Below the pieces are notes generated by a model. That model was not told where the DNA came from. It saw only the letters and a program-made list of their open reading frames with translations, and did no database searches. From Boseongicola sp. H5 (GTDB lineage: Bacteria; Pseudomonadota; Alphaproteobacteria; Rhodobacterales; Rhodobacteraceae), in contig JACNMN010000011.1 of assembly GCA_020622165.1 (NCBI GenBank), forward strand, positions 98,443 through 162,442: DNA of 64,000 bases. Reading direction: 5' to 3'. Of this stretch, positions 40,744 through 49,481 are shown one piece after another. Made by a program: the position numbers and the translations under genes. Position 1 is the stretch's first letter; each line of letters starts with the position of its first letter.

Positions 40744-41705
40744 CGTGCCAATCCCATGCGTTTCAGCGTCACACGCTCCGCAAGGCCGATCAGCGCCACC
40801 AGCGCCGCCGCACAGATCGCCGCCATGAACAGCGCCGACCAGATCTGGATGGTCTGCCCGTAATAGCTTCCCGTGAGCAGCCGTGCGCCCAGCCCGAACC
40901 GCGCGCCCGTCGGCAATTCGGCGACAATCGCGCCCACAAGCGCCGCGGCAATGGCAACCTTCAACGAGGTGAAGAGATAGGGCACCGAGGCCGGCAGCCG
41001 CAGTTTCAGCAATGTGGCCAACGTGCCCGCCGAATAGGTTTTCAGCAGATCCATGTCCATCGCGCCGGGGCTGCGCAGCCCCTTGACCATGCCCACCACC
41101 ACGGGGAAGAAACTCAGATAGGCCGAGATCAGCGATTTCGGCAGCAGCCCCTCGATGCCGATGGAGTTCAGGACCACGATCACCATCGGCGCGATCGCAA
41201 GGATCGGGATGGTCTGGGAGGCGATGGCCCACGGCATCACGCTCATATCCATCGCCCGGTTGTGAACGATCCCGATCGCCAGCAGAATGCCCAATGTCGT
41301 GCCGAACAGGAAGCCAAGCAGCGTCGGCGCAAGCGTCTGATAGGCGTGGAAAAACAACGATCGCGGGTTGCCGCGCAGCTCGCCACGCCGTTCGCGCATC
41401 ACCGGCTCCCCCGCCGTCGTCTCCCACAACTCGGCAAAGACCTGATGCGGCGTCGGCAGCACGGGCCGCTCCTGGTTCATCGCGTCGGCAATCACCTCGC
41501 CGGCGCTCAGTTCCTCGCCCGCGCGCTCTGCCTGATCCAGCGTCCACGCCCGGTTCATCCCCACGCTCGCCGCGTACCAGAGCGCCACGATCACCCCGAG
41601 AACCGCAAGGATCGGCATGACGTGATGAACGGTCCCGGCCATGCCGCGCGTCAGACCCCCGCCCAGGCCTGCGCGCATCACGCCGGTCCGGGACATGTCG
41701 GTCAT
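40740..41705 (-). CDS. ABC transporter permease (SsuC/TauC type), copy 1
   Basis: A 321-residue inner-membrane permease related to, but clearly different from, the next one; it has a longer periplasmic or linker stretch (about 50-110) after the first helix. The cytoplasmic loop reads LKLRLPASVPYLFTSLK. The start ATG 41705 overlaps the GNAT stop and the stop overlaps the second permease start, both as ATGA, showing tight coupling. Confidence 0.9.
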   Translation of the reverse strand: MTDMSRTGVMRAGLGGGLTRGMAGTVHHVMPILAVLGVIVALWYAASVGMNRAWTLDQAERAGEELSAGEVIADAMNQERPVLPTPHQVFAELWETTAGEPVMRERRGELRGNPRSLFFHAYQTLAPTLLGFLFGTTLGILLAIGIVHNRAMDMSVMPWAIASQTIPILAIAPMVIVVLNSIGIEGLLPKSLISAYLSFFPVVVGMVKGLRSPGAMDMDLLKTYSAGTLATLLKLRLPASVPYLFTSLKVAIAAALVGAIVAELPTGARFGLGARLLTGSYYGQTIQIWSALFMAAICAAALVALIGLAERVTLKRMGLAR

Positions 41706-42157
41706 TGGCCGGCCCTTTCCCATCTGAGCAGAACGTCCGGAAGACCTTCTTCATTACTGCCGTCGGTCTGGCGGATCTCGCGAAATCCCTCGCGACGGTA
41801 GAAATCGCGGGCTCCGCGATTGGCCACGAAGGTCCACAGCTCCAGCCTGTCCCGCCGCGCCTTCGCGACGTTCAGCAGCCGCCGGCCGATACCCTGCCCC
41901 GGCGTGGCGACATAGAGCGCGGTCACAAGTTCCGCGTCCTCGTCCATGGCCAGAAACCCGCGGATCGGGTCGCCGGTTACCCAGACCGTCCGCCGCTCAA
42001 AGACGACGTCGCGATAGAAATCGCGCACCTCATCGGGCGTGTGCACCCGGGGCATCCAGTCCCGGTCGTCGATCCAGCCATTCACCATATCGGCGCAAGC
42101 CACCGCATCCTCGCGTCGGCTAGGCCGAATGTCCTGCCTGATCACCGTGTCAGTCAT
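41702..42157 (-). CDS. GNAT family N-acetyltransferase in the pyrimidine operon
   Basis: A 151-residue acetyltransferase (IRPSRREDAVACADMV start; acetyl-CoA loop VATPGQGIGRRLLNVAK; late RDFYRREGFREI). It lies between the ABC ATPase and permease genes and overlaps both (8 bp and 4 bp), so it is part of the operon. Acetylation of a beta-amino acid or another pathway amine is possible, but nothing in the sequence fixes the substrate. ATG 42160 is an alternative start. Confidence 0.83.
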   Translation of the reverse strand: MTDTVIRQDIRPSRREDAVACADMVNGWIDDRDWMPRVHTPDEVRDFYRDVVFERRTVWVTGDPIRGFLAMDEDAELVTALYVATPGQGIGRRLLNVAKARRDRLELWTFVANRGARDFYRREGFREIRQTDGSNEEGLPDVLLRWERAGQ

Positions 42158-42974
42158 CATAGGCATGCCCCGCCCGCAGCCCCTCGCGCACCCGGTGCGC
42201 GATCTCCAGAAACTCGGGCGTGTCGCGGATGTCGAGCGGGCGCTCCTTCGGCAGATCGTTTTCGATCACATCGGTGATCCGACCCGGGCGCGGCGACATC
42301 ACGACGATCCTGGTGGAGAGATACACCGCCTCCGGGATCGAATGGGTGACGAAACCGATGGTCTTTTCCGTCCGCGCCCAAAGCTTCAGCAATTGCTCGT
42401 TCAAATGGTCGCGCACGATCTCGTCCAGCGCCCCGAAGGGTTCGTCCATCAGCAGCAGGTCGGCATCGAAGGCCAGCGCCCGCGCGATGGAGGCCCGCTG
42501 CTGCATGCCGCCTGACAACTGCCAGGGGTACTTCTTCCCAAACCCTTCCAGATCAACCAGTTGCAGGACGTTCCTGACCCGCTCTTCCTGCTCTGCGCGG
42601 CTGAACCCCATGATTTCCAGCGGCAGCTTGACGTTCTTCTCGATGGTCCGCCACGGGTAGAGGCCGGCAGCCTGAAACACATAGCCATAGGCCCGGTTCT
42701 GCCGCGCCTCGTCCGGGGTCATGCCATTGACGGTGATTTCGCCGCCCGTGGGATGCTCCAGCGCCGCGATAACCCGCAGAAAGGTGGTCTTGCCGCAGCC
42801 GGAGGGGCCGATGAAGCTGACGAAATCGCCCTTGTCGATCTGAAGATTGACGTCTTTCAGCGCATGGACCGGGCCATCGTTCGTCTGAAACGTCAGATCG
42901 AGGTTTTTCGCTTCGATGACAGGGGGTTGGGTGGCGGGATCCGCCATCCGATATGCCGGATCTCCCGCCATCAT
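42150..42974 (-). CDS. ABC transporter ATP-binding protein (TauB/SsuB type)
   Basis: A 274-residue ATPase. Walker A GPSGCGKTT, Q-loop FQAAGLYPW, signature LSGGMQQRASIARAL, Walker B LLLMDEPFGALDE and the switch His in VTHSI are intact. It energises the two permeases for uptake of, probably, pyrimidine-related substrates. I use ATG 42974, which overlaps the dihydropyrimidinase stop; ATG 42947 (MADPATQ) is an alternative. Confidence 0.92.
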   Translation of the reverse strand: MMAGDPAYRMADPATQPPVIEAKNLDLTFQTNDGPVHALKDVNLQIDKGDFVSFIGPSGCGKTTFLRVIAALEHPTGGEITVNGMTPDEARQNRAYGYVFQAAGLYPWRTIEKNVKLPLEIMGFSRAEQEERVRNVLQLVDLEGFGKKYPWQLSGGMQQRASIARALAFDADLLLMDEPFGALDEIVRDHLNEQLLKLWARTEKTIGFVTHSIPEAVYLSTRIVVMSPRPGRITDVIENDLPKERPLDIRDTPEFLEIAHRVREGLRAGHAYDD

Positions 42975-44434
42975 ACCCCGCTCGGAATGTTCAGCGGATT
43001 GCGCTCGATCTTGCGGGGCGTGTTCAGCGATTTCCACTTCGACAGCGCCTTCGACGCGCTGGCATAGGGCTTGCGCTTCACGAACCTTCCGCGCCCCGGT
43101 TGCGGCTGGCTGTTCTGCCCATAGGCCCAGACCACATCGCCGCGGGAGAGCGTGTAGCGCGGCTGCGCCGTCACCTCCATACCCTCGAACACATTGTAAT
43201 CAATGATAGATTTCTGGGTGCTGACATGGATTTCCTTGCTGATGCCCGGATCCCAGACAACCACATCCGCATCCGCGCCGGGCACCAGCGCGCCCTTCAT
43301 CGGATAGATGTTCAGGATTTTGGCGATGTTCGAGGACGTCACCGCCACGAACTCCTCCGGCGTCAGCCGGCCCGTCTCGACCCCCTTGGTCCAGAGCATC
43401 GCCATCCGCTCTTCCAGCCCGCCGGTCCCGTTCGGGATGGTGGTGAAGTTATCCAGCCCCATTCGCTTTTGCTCATCGGTGAAGGCCGCGTGATCGGTGG
43501 CCACCACCTGCAAGGAGCCCGCCGCCAGCCCGTTCCAAAGCCCGTCCTGATGCTCTTTCGAGCGGAAGGGCGGCGACATCACGCGGCGCGCGGCATATTG
43601 CCAATCCTTGTTGAAATACTCGCTTTCATCGAGGGTCAGGTGCTGGATCAGCGGCTCGCCATAGACCCGCATCCCCTTCTGTCGCGCCCGCCGGATCGCT
43701 TCATGCGCCTGTTCGCAGGACACATGGACGATGTAAAGGGGCGTGCCCGCCGCGTCGGCGATCATGATCGCCCGGTTGGCCGCCTCGCCCTCCACCTCGG
43801 GCGGGCGGGAATAGGCATGGCCCTCCGGCCCGGTGATCCCTTCGGCCAGATACTTCTGCTGCAACTCCTGAACGATATCGCCGTTTTCCGCATGGACCAG
43901 CGGCAGCGCCCCCAATTCGGCGCAGCGCTTGAAGGAGGCGTACATCTCGTCATCTTCCACCATCAACGCGCCCTTGTAGGCCATGAAATGCTTGAACGTG
44001 TTCACGCCGCGTTCGTTAACGACGGTTTCCATCTCGTTGAAAATACGCTCGTTCCAGTCGGTGATCGCCATGTGATAGGAAATGTCGACGCAGATCTGGT
44101 CCTTCGATTTGCGGTCCCAGTCATCCAGCGCCGACAGCAGGCTGCCATCCTCCCCCGGCAGGCAGAAATCGACCAGCATCGTGGTCCCGCCCGCTGCCGC
44201 CGCGAAGGTGCCGCTTTCGAAGGTCTCCGCCGCCGTCGTGCCCATGAAGGGCATTTCCAGATGGGTATGCGGGTCGATGCCGCCCGGAATGACATAGGCG
44301 CCTTCGGCGTCGATCACCTCATCGGCGGACAGGTTCTCGCCGATCTCGGCGATCTTCTCTCCCTCGATCCGCACATCCGCCTTGAACTGGCGGTCGGCGG
44401 TCACGACGGTTCCGCCCTTGATCACCTTGCCCAT
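42971..44434 (-). CDS. hydA: dihydropyrimidinase
   Basis: A 487-residue amidohydrolase-fold enzyme that opens 5,6-dihydrouracil or dihydrothymine to the N-carbamoyl-beta-amino acid, step two of the reductive pathway. The first metal ligands are in GGIDPHTHLEMP, the carboxylated lysine in FMAYKGALM, and later ligands in PLVHAENGD, YIVHVSCEQ and VATDHAAF. Cytoplasmic, tetrameric in relatives. Its stop overlaps the ABC ATPase start. Confidence 0.95.
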   Translation of the reverse strand: MGKVIKGGTVVTADRQFKADVRIEGEKIAEIGENLSADEVIDAEGAYVIPGGIDPHTHLEMPFMGTTAAETFESGTFAAAAGGTTMLVDFCLPGEDGSLLSALDDWDRKSKDQICVDISYHMAITDWNERIFNEMETVVNERGVNTFKHFMAYKGALMVEDDEMYASFKRCAELGALPLVHAENGDIVQELQQKYLAEGITGPEGHAYSRPPEVEGEAANRAIMIADAAGTPLYIVHVSCEQAHEAIRRARQKGMRVYGEPLIQHLTLDESEYFNKDWQYAARRVMSPPFRSKEHQDGLWNGLAAGSLQVVATDHAAFTDEQKRMGLDNFTTIPNGTGGLEERMAMLWTKGVETGRLTPEEFVAVTSSNIAKILNIYPMKGALVPGADADVVVWDPGISKEIHVSTQKSIIDYNVFEGMEVTAQPRYTLSRGDVVWAYGQNSQPQPGRGRFVKRKPYASASKALSKWKSLNTPRKIERNPLNIPSGV

Positions 44435-44458
44435 GTCGTCTCTCCCCTCATGTCGGCC

Positions 44459-44719
44459 TCACCCTTGCGTGCAGATCCCGCGCCCCTGGCGTGTCAGCAG
44501 GGGAATATACGTGTCCTCCACCGGTCCGCGATGCAGATACCAATAGCAATTGTCGTCCTGCAAAATCACATTGGTCAGATCCTGCCCGGGCGGCAGCAAC
44601 GCCAGCGTCTGTTCGGAAAACTGGACGGACGGGGCGTTCGGATCCGCGGGCGGGGCCGGTTCGCAGGCGGCCAGCGCAAGAAACCCGCCAAGGACAAGCA
44701 ATTTCTTCAATCTCTTCAC
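44459..44719 (-). CDS. small lipoprotein in the pyrimidine operon
   Basis: An 86-residue predicted lipoprotein: signal ending in ALAAC (Cys19), then a Pro-rich start and the mature DDNCYWYLHRGPVEDTYIPL, with a second Cys in the C-terminal GRGICTQG. The start is GTG 44719, with GGAGATAGTGGA directly upstream, which is also one copy of a 12-bp direct repeat. Without the inserted segment upstream, its GTG would overlap the stop of the amidohydrolase gene. Function unknown. Confidence 0.75.
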   Translation of the reverse strand: MKRLKKLLVLGGFLALAACEPAPPADPNAPSVQFSEQTLALLPPGQDLTNVILQDDNCYWYLHRGPVEDTYIPLLTRQGRGICTQG

Positions 44720-44731
44720 TCCACTATCTCC
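44720..44731. repeat. 12-bp direct repeat, left copy
   Basis: TCCACTATCTCC, identical to 45234-45245. The two copies bound a 502-bp low-GC segment that carries the 167-residue secreted-protein gene. Confidence 0.8.
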
Positions 44732-45227
44732 ATGAATTCACTTCGGCCTGTAGCTCTACAAGTTCCCGGTGATTGTTTCTAGTTTGCCGGTATGCGGCCA
44801 CGGACAATACAGCGCCGACGAGCGCGATAAATGCAACAAACACATTCAGATAGTATCCGCGCTTGGTGTGTCGTTCTGCTTCGAGATGCCTTCGATAATC
44901 CACGAACCTCTGCAACACCGTGTCGGCTTCACTCTCAGTCAGAGCGCCGCATGGATTGTTTTCGCACAATAACCCAAGCGCTTGTTCGTTCATTATTTCC
45001 TCAAAAGGGCGCGAAAAAACATGTTCCCGAAAAGCTCTACTGTCTTCTGCCAAATCACCTGGAAGCTCATAGTATTCCGGCACGAAGCACCCGCCGCAGC
45101 CGTCACCACCTACGCTACCACTACTTCCAGTCGAACTGCCTCCGCCGCCCCACCCTTCAGAAGCGTCAAATGCTTGCAGCTGTGACGGTAAGAACGCCAA
45201 GAAAAGCAAAGTAACTAGTCGCAGCAT
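44724..45227 (-). CDS. secreted membrane-anchored protein on an inserted low-GC segment
   Basis: A 167-residue protein with a signal peptide (MLRLVTLLFLAFLPSQLQA), a Gly/Ser-rich stretch followed by the cysteine pair CGGC (about 25-48), a helical middle with CENNPC, and one C-terminal transmembrane helix (about 130-150). Base composition is about 52% G+C over 44761-45240 by hand count, against about two-thirds around it, and codon use is correspondingly AT-richer. It is bounded by 12-bp direct repeats, so it was probably inserted. No family recognised. Confidence 0.7.
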   Translation of the reverse strand: MLRLVTLLFLAFLPSQLQAFDASEGWGGGGSSTGSSGSVGGDGCGGCFVPEYYELPGDLAEDSRAFREHVFSRPFEEIMNEQALGLLCENNPCGALTESEADTVLQRFVDYRRHLEAERHTKRGYYLNVFVAFIALVGAVLSVAAYRQTRNNHRELVELQAEVNSWR

Positions 45228-45229
45228 CG

Positions 45230-46480
45230 CTATTCCACTATCTCCGCCGTTTCCACGACCGCATGGAACAGCACATTCGCCCCGGCCGCGGCCCATTCCG
45301 GGCTGATCTCTTCTGCCTCGTTATGGCTAAGCCCGTCAACGCAGGGGCACATCACCATCGCCGTGGGGGCCACCTTGTTGATCCAGCAGGCATCATGGCC
45401 CGCGCCGGAGATCAGATCCCGGTGGGAATAGCCCAACCGCTCCGCCGCGCCCCGCACGGCGGCCACGCAATCCTCGTCGAACTTGACCGGATCGAACCCG
45501 CCAACCTTCTCGAACGCGATCTCAAGGCCCATATCCTTGCATATTTCCGACCCGCCTTCCTTCAGGCGGTTTTCCATATCCTCGATCACCGCCAGCTCCG
45601 GGGATCGAAAATCCACCGTGAACACGACCTTGCCGGGGATCACGTTGCGGGAATTGGGATAGACGTCGATATGTCCCGCCGCGCCTACCGCATGGGGCGC
45701 ATGGCTCCAGGCGATTTCGTCCACCAGTTCCAGCACACGGGCCATGCCGAGGCCCGCGTTCTTGCGCATCGGCATCGGCGTTGAGCCGGTATGGCTGTCC
45801 TTTCCGGTGATCGTCACCTGTGTCCAGCTCAAGCCCTGCCCGTGGGTCACGACACCGATTTGCTTGCCTTCGGCCTCAAGGATCGGCCCCTGTTCGATAT
45901 GCAGCTCGAAAAAGGCGTGCATTTTCCGGGCGCCCACCTCCTCCTCGCCCTTCCAGCCGATCCGCTCCAGCTCGGAGCCGAATTTCAGACCCTTCGCATC
46001 CTCGCGCTCATAGGCCCAGTCCTGGCTATGCACCCCCGCGAACACACCCGAAGAGAGCATGGCGGGCGCATAGCGCGTGCCTTCCTCGTTGGTCCAGTTC
46101 GTCACCACGATCGGGTGCCTGGTCCTGATGCCCAGATCGTTGAGCGACCGGATGATCTCCAGCCCGCCAAGCACACCCAGAACCCCGTCATACTTCCCGC
46201 CGGTCGGCTGTGTGTCGAGATGGGAGCCCACATAGACGGGCAGCGCGTCGGGGTCCGTGCCTTCGCGCATGGCGAACATATTGCCCATCTGGTCCAGCCC
46301 CATGGCGCAGCCCGCCTGCTCGCACCAGCTCTGGAACAGGGCCCGCCCCTCGGCATCCTCGTCGGTCAGGGTCTGACGGTTGTTGCCCCCCGCGACACCC
46401 GGGCCGATCCGGGCCATCTCCATCAGCGACTCCCACAGCCGCTCGCCATTGATCTTCATGTTCTCGCCGGGTGCCGGCAT
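45230..46480 (-). CDS. pydC: N-carbamoyl-beta-alanine amidohydrolase (beta-ureidopropionase type)
   Basis: A 416-residue M20-family zinc hydrolase that releases beta-alanine (or beta-aminoisobutyrate), CO2 and ammonia, step three of the pathway. The metal-binding GSHLDTQPTGGKYDG, NEEGTRYAPAM, ELHIEQGP and the C-terminal GAGHDA are intact. The family also includes allantoate amidohydrolases, but the neighbours favour this assignment. ATG 46480 has GGGGGAAA upstream. Its last codons fall in a 12-bp repeat flanking an insertion. Confidence 0.9.
   Translation of the reverse strand: MPAPGENMKINGERLWESLMEMARIGPGVAGGNNRQTLTDEDAEGRALFQSWCEQAGCAMGLDQMGNMFAMREGTDPDALPVYVGSHLDTQPTGGKYDGVLGVLGGLEIIRSLNDLGIRTRHPIVVTNWTNEEGTRYAPAMLSSGVFAGVHSQDWAYEREDAKGLKFGSELERIGWKGEEEVGARKMHAFFELHIEQGPILEAEGKQIGVVTHGQGLSWTQVTITGKDSHTGSTPMPMRKNAGLGMARVLELVDEIAWSHAPHAVGAAGHIDVYPNSRNVIPGKVVFTVDFRSPELAVIEDMENRLKEGGSEICKDMGLEIAFEKVGGFDPVKFDEDCVAAVRGAAERLGYSHRDLISGAGHDACWINKVAPTAMVMCPCVDGLSHNEAEEISPEWAAAGANVLFHAVVETAEIVE
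45234..45245. repeat. 12-bp direct repeat, right copy
   Basis: TCCACTATCTCC, identical to 44720-44731. This copy encodes the last residues (EIVE) of the amidohydrolase on the minus strand. Confidence 0.8.
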
Positions 46481-46519
46481 AAGATTTCCCCCGATAGTCC
46501 AAATTCTTCCGTGGCGATC

Positions 46520-47845
46520 TTAATCCAGATGCATCAGCACGTCGCGCAGCGTGCCGAACAACTGGTCGATATGCGCTTTCTCGATGATCAAGGGCGGGCT
46601 CATCGCGATGATGTCGCCCGTGGTGCGGATCAGCACGCCTTTCTCATAGCACTCCAGAAACGCCTGGAAGGCGCGTTTCGTCGGCTCCCCCGCGATCGGC
46701 TCCAGTTCCACCGCCCCGATCAGGCCCATGTTGCGGATGTCGATAACATGGGGGCAATCGGCCAGCGAATGCAGCCCCTCCTCCCAATAGCCGGCCATGT
46801 CCGCGGCCCGCTGGAAAAGCCCCTCCTCACGGTAGGTCTCCAGCGTGGCAAGACCCGCCGCCGAGGCGATCGGGTTGCCCGAATAGGTGTAGCCATGGAA
46901 CAGCTCGATCATGTGTTCCGGGCCCTGCATGAACGCATCATGGATCGCGCCCGTCGCCAGCACCGCGCCCATCGGGATCACCCCGTTGGTCAGGCCCTTG
47001 GCGGTTGTGATCATGTCCGGCATCACGCCGAAATGCTCCGCCGCGAAGGAGGATCCCAGCCGTCCGAACCCGGTGATCACCTCGTCGAAGATCAGCAGGA
47101 TGCCATGTTTCGTGCAGATCTCGCGTAGTTTCTCCAGATAGCCCTTGGGCGGCATCAATACCCCGGTCGATCCCGCCATCGGCTCCACGATCACCGCCGC
47201 CACCGTTTCCGGCCCGTGCAGCGCGACGATCCGTTCCAGATCTTCGGCCAGATAGGCGCCATGCTCGGGCTGGCCGCGGGTGAAGGCGTTCCGATCCGGC
47301 AGATGCGTATGGGGCAGATGATCCACCCCGGTCAGCAGCGCGCCGAAATACTTGCGGTTGTTGACGATGCCGCCCACCGAGATGCCGCCGAAATTGACCC
47401 CGTGATAGCCGCGTTCGCGCCCGATCAGCCGGGTCCGCGTGCCCTGCCCGATGGCGCGCTGATAGGCGATGGCGATCTTCAGCGCGGTTTCGACGGATTC
47501 TGAGCCGGAATTGGTGAAGAACACGTGATCGAACTGCTCCGGCGCCAGATCGCGCAGCCGCGTGGCCAGCTCGAAGGCCTTCGGGTGGCCCATCTGGAAG
47601 GCGGGCGCGTAATCCAGCTCCGCCGCCTGCGCCTGTATCGCCTCGACGATCCGCGGGCGTTTGTGCCCGGCATTGCAGCACCACAGACCGGCGGTGCCAT
47701 CCAGCACCTCGCGCCCGTCCGCAGTTTTGTAAAACATCCCCTCGGCGGCCACGAACATGCGCGGGTTCTGCTTGAATTGGCGGTTCGCGGTGAACGGCAT
47801 CCAGAAGGCCGACAGATCATTTGGATTGGAGCGGTCAAGCGCCAT
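46520..47845 (-). CDS. class III aminotransferase, beta-alanine:pyruvate transaminase type
   Basis: A 441-residue PLP enzyme. The family blocks are FWMPFTANRQF, TNSGSESVETALKIA, the conserved Asp in LLIFDEVITGFGR and the Schiff-base lysine in TTAKGLTNG. In this operon it would convert beta-alanine to malonate semialdehyde. GTG 47854 is an alternative start three codons upstream. It is the first gene of the ten-gene operon; a RutR consensus operator lies 57 bp upstream. Confidence 0.9.
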   Translation of the reverse strand: MALDRSNPNDLSAFWMPFTANRQFKQNPRMFVAAEGMFYKTADGREVLDGTAGLWCCNAGHKRPRIVEAIQAQAAELDYAPAFQMGHPKAFELATRLRDLAPEQFDHVFFTNSGSESVETALKIAIAYQRAIGQGTRTRLIGRERGYHGVNFGGISVGGIVNNRKYFGALLTGVDHLPHTHLPDRNAFTRGQPEHGAYLAEDLERIVALHGPETVAAVIVEPMAGSTGVLMPPKGYLEKLREICTKHGILLIFDEVITGFGRLGSSFAAEHFGVMPDMITTAKGLTNGVIPMGAVLATGAIHDAFMQGPEHMIELFHGYTYSGNPIASAAGLATLETYREEGLFQRAADMAGYWEEGLHSLADCPHVIDIRNMGLIGAVELEPIAGEPTKRAFQAFLECYEKGVLIRTTGDIIAMSPPLIIEKAHIDQLFGTLRDVLMHLD

Positions 47846-47901
47846 GGTGCTCACCCTATCTGGCAGAACCGGCGCGCCACCGGTCGGCTGAAATTATTGT
47901 T

Positions 47902-47917
47902 TTGACCATCTGGTCAA
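47902..47917. promoter_or_regulatory. RutR operator
   Basis: TTGACCATCTGGTCAA is a perfect palindrome apart from the two central bases and matches the known RutR consensus TTGACCAnnTGGTCAA. It lies upstream of the aminotransferase operon and divergent rutR-like gene, so it can control both. Confidence 0.85.
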
Positions 47918-48076
47918 GATCACGCTAGCAGAGGCGCATGGTCAGTCAAGAAATTGAACGCCGGAAAACGCCCAATCGCAAGGCAAATGATCGTCAAGCG
48001 GGCGCATCTGCCCGGGGCTTGGGCGATGCGGGCATGACCCTTGCCGCAGTGCCGCCCCAAGTGGCAGAGTAGGAAC

Positions 48077-48688
48077 ATGAACATTCAGCCGCCGCGCACC
48101 CGTATTCAGCGCAAGAACACGCAGGCCATTCTGGAGGCCGCCCTTCTGGTCTTTTCCCGACATGGGTTCAGGGGCGCGACGCTGGATCAGATCGCGGCGG
48201 CGGCCGGGCTGTCCAAGCCCAATCTTCTATATTATTTCCCTTCGAAAGAGGCGGTTCACGTCACCCTGCTCAGCCAGTTGATGGACACATGGCTGGACCC
48301 CCTTCGCGAGATGGACCCCGACGGCGAACCGGTCGAGGAGTTGCTGGGCTATGTCCGCAGGAAGCTGCAGATGAGCCGTGATTTCCCGCGCGAAAGTCGC
48401 CTTTTCGCCAATGAGATCCTGCAGGGCGCACCGCGCATGCAGGAGGTTCTGGCAACCGATCTGAGGAAGCTGGTGGATGAGAAGGTCACGATCATCCGCG
48501 GCTGGGCCGCCGCCGGCAAGATCGCCGATATCGACCCGCATCACCTGATCTTCTCGATCTGGGCGCTGACCCAGCATTACGCGGATTTCGACGTGCAGGT
48601 GCGCGCGGTTCTGGGGGAGGATCGCGACCCGTTCGCGGAAGCCGAAACATTTCTGCGGACGCTGTTCACCAAACTGCTCCGGCCCTGA
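48077..48688 (+). CDS. rutR: TetR-family regulator, RutR-like pyrimidine repressor
   Basis: A 203-residue repressor with the TetR helix-turn-helix (TLDQIAAAAGLSKPNLLYYF) and a RutR-type ligand domain (RDFPRESRLFANEILQGAP, HHLIFSIWALTQHYADF). RutR binds uracil or thymine and then releases DNA. The gene is divergent from the aminotransferase operon, with a consensus operator between. ATG 48077 follows AGGAAC. Confidence 0.92.
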   Translation: MNIQPPRTRIQRKNTQAILEAALLVFSRHGFRGATLDQIAAAAGLSKPNLLYYFPSKEAVHVTLLSQLMDTWLDPLREMDPDGEPVEELLGYVRRKLQMSRDFPRESRLFANEILQGAPRMQEVLATDLRKLVDEKVTIIRGWAAAGKIADIDPHHLIFSIWALTQHYADFDVQVRAVLGEDRDPFAEAETFLRTLFTKLLRP

Positions 48689-48744
48689 GCCGGGGCAGGA
48701 ACCTGGCCCACGCTGCCGCGTTGTCTTCCTGAAAAGGAGACATC

Positions 48745-49416
48745 ATGAGCTATAGCCTGACCCTGCAAGACATGTCGACCGTCACCCATGACACCAGATG
48801 CCTGCGCTTCGACCGCCCCGAGGACTTCGCCTTCGAACCCGGTCAGGCCACCGAGATCGCGCTCGACCGCGACGGCTGGCGTGACGAAGGCCGCCCTTTC
48901 ACCATGACCTCCCAGCCCGAGGATCCGTTTCTGGAATTCGTCATCAAGATCTACCCCGATCATGACGGCGTGACGGAACAGATCGCCACCATGACGCCGG
49001 GGGAAAAGGTGCAGGCGGGCGACCCGTTCGGCGTGATCACCGATCACGGGGCCGGAACCTTCATCGCGGGCGGGGCCGGCGTCACGCCCTTCATCTGCCT
49101 TCTGCGCCGCCGCGCCGCGCAGGCCCAGACGGACGGATGTCATCTGATCTTTTCCAACAAAACCGAAGCCGACATCATCCTGCGCGACGAGTGGGAGCGG
49201 ACGGACGGCTTGAAGACGACCTTCGTCGTGACGGAGGACGACGCAGGAGGCCTGCCCGGCGGACCCATCGACAGGGATTTCCTTGACCGGCACGTGAGCT
49301 CCACATCCGGCCCGTTCTACATTTGCGGTCCGGGCGGGATGGTCGATGACATCCGCGATCACCTCAAGGCGATGGGCGTCGATGGCGCGGACATCATAAC
49401 CGAAGACGGCTGGTGA
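48745..49416 (+). CDS. ferredoxin-NADP reductase-like flavoprotein
   Basis: A 223-residue FAD/NAD(P)-binding reductase of the FNR superfamily without an iron-sulfur domain. The FAD motif GRPFTMTS (R-x-Y/F-T/S), GGAGVTPFICLLR for nucleotide binding and the C-terminal YICGPGGMVDDIRDHL are clear. It lies 56 bp after rutR, in the same direction, and converges on preA, so it may supply electrons in the pathway, but PreT already has that task. AAAAGGAGA precedes ATG 48745. Confidence 0.85.
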   Translation: MSYSLTLQDMSTVTHDTRCLRFDRPEDFAFEPGQATEIALDRDGWRDEGRPFTMTSQPEDPFLEFVIKIYPDHDGVTEQIATMTPGEKVQAGDPFGVITDHGAGTFIAGGAGVTPFICLLRRRAAQAQTDGCHLIFSNKTEADIILRDEWERTDGLKTTFVVTEDDAGGLPGGPIDRDFLDRHVSSTSGPFYICGPGGMVDDIRDHLKAMGVDGADIITEDGW

Positions 49417-49481
49417 TCCTTCCGCCTAGGAACGCGCCGGCCAACGCCCGGGGGGCCCGGGTCAGCCCGCGCGTTCCGGCC

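Noticed and set aside
48745..49416. Flavoprotein after rutR considered as an essential part of the pyrimidine dehydrogenase
   Set aside because: PreT already has the FAD, NAD and Fe-S sites needed; the flavoprotein is on the other strand and has no visible RutR site, so the link is only positional.
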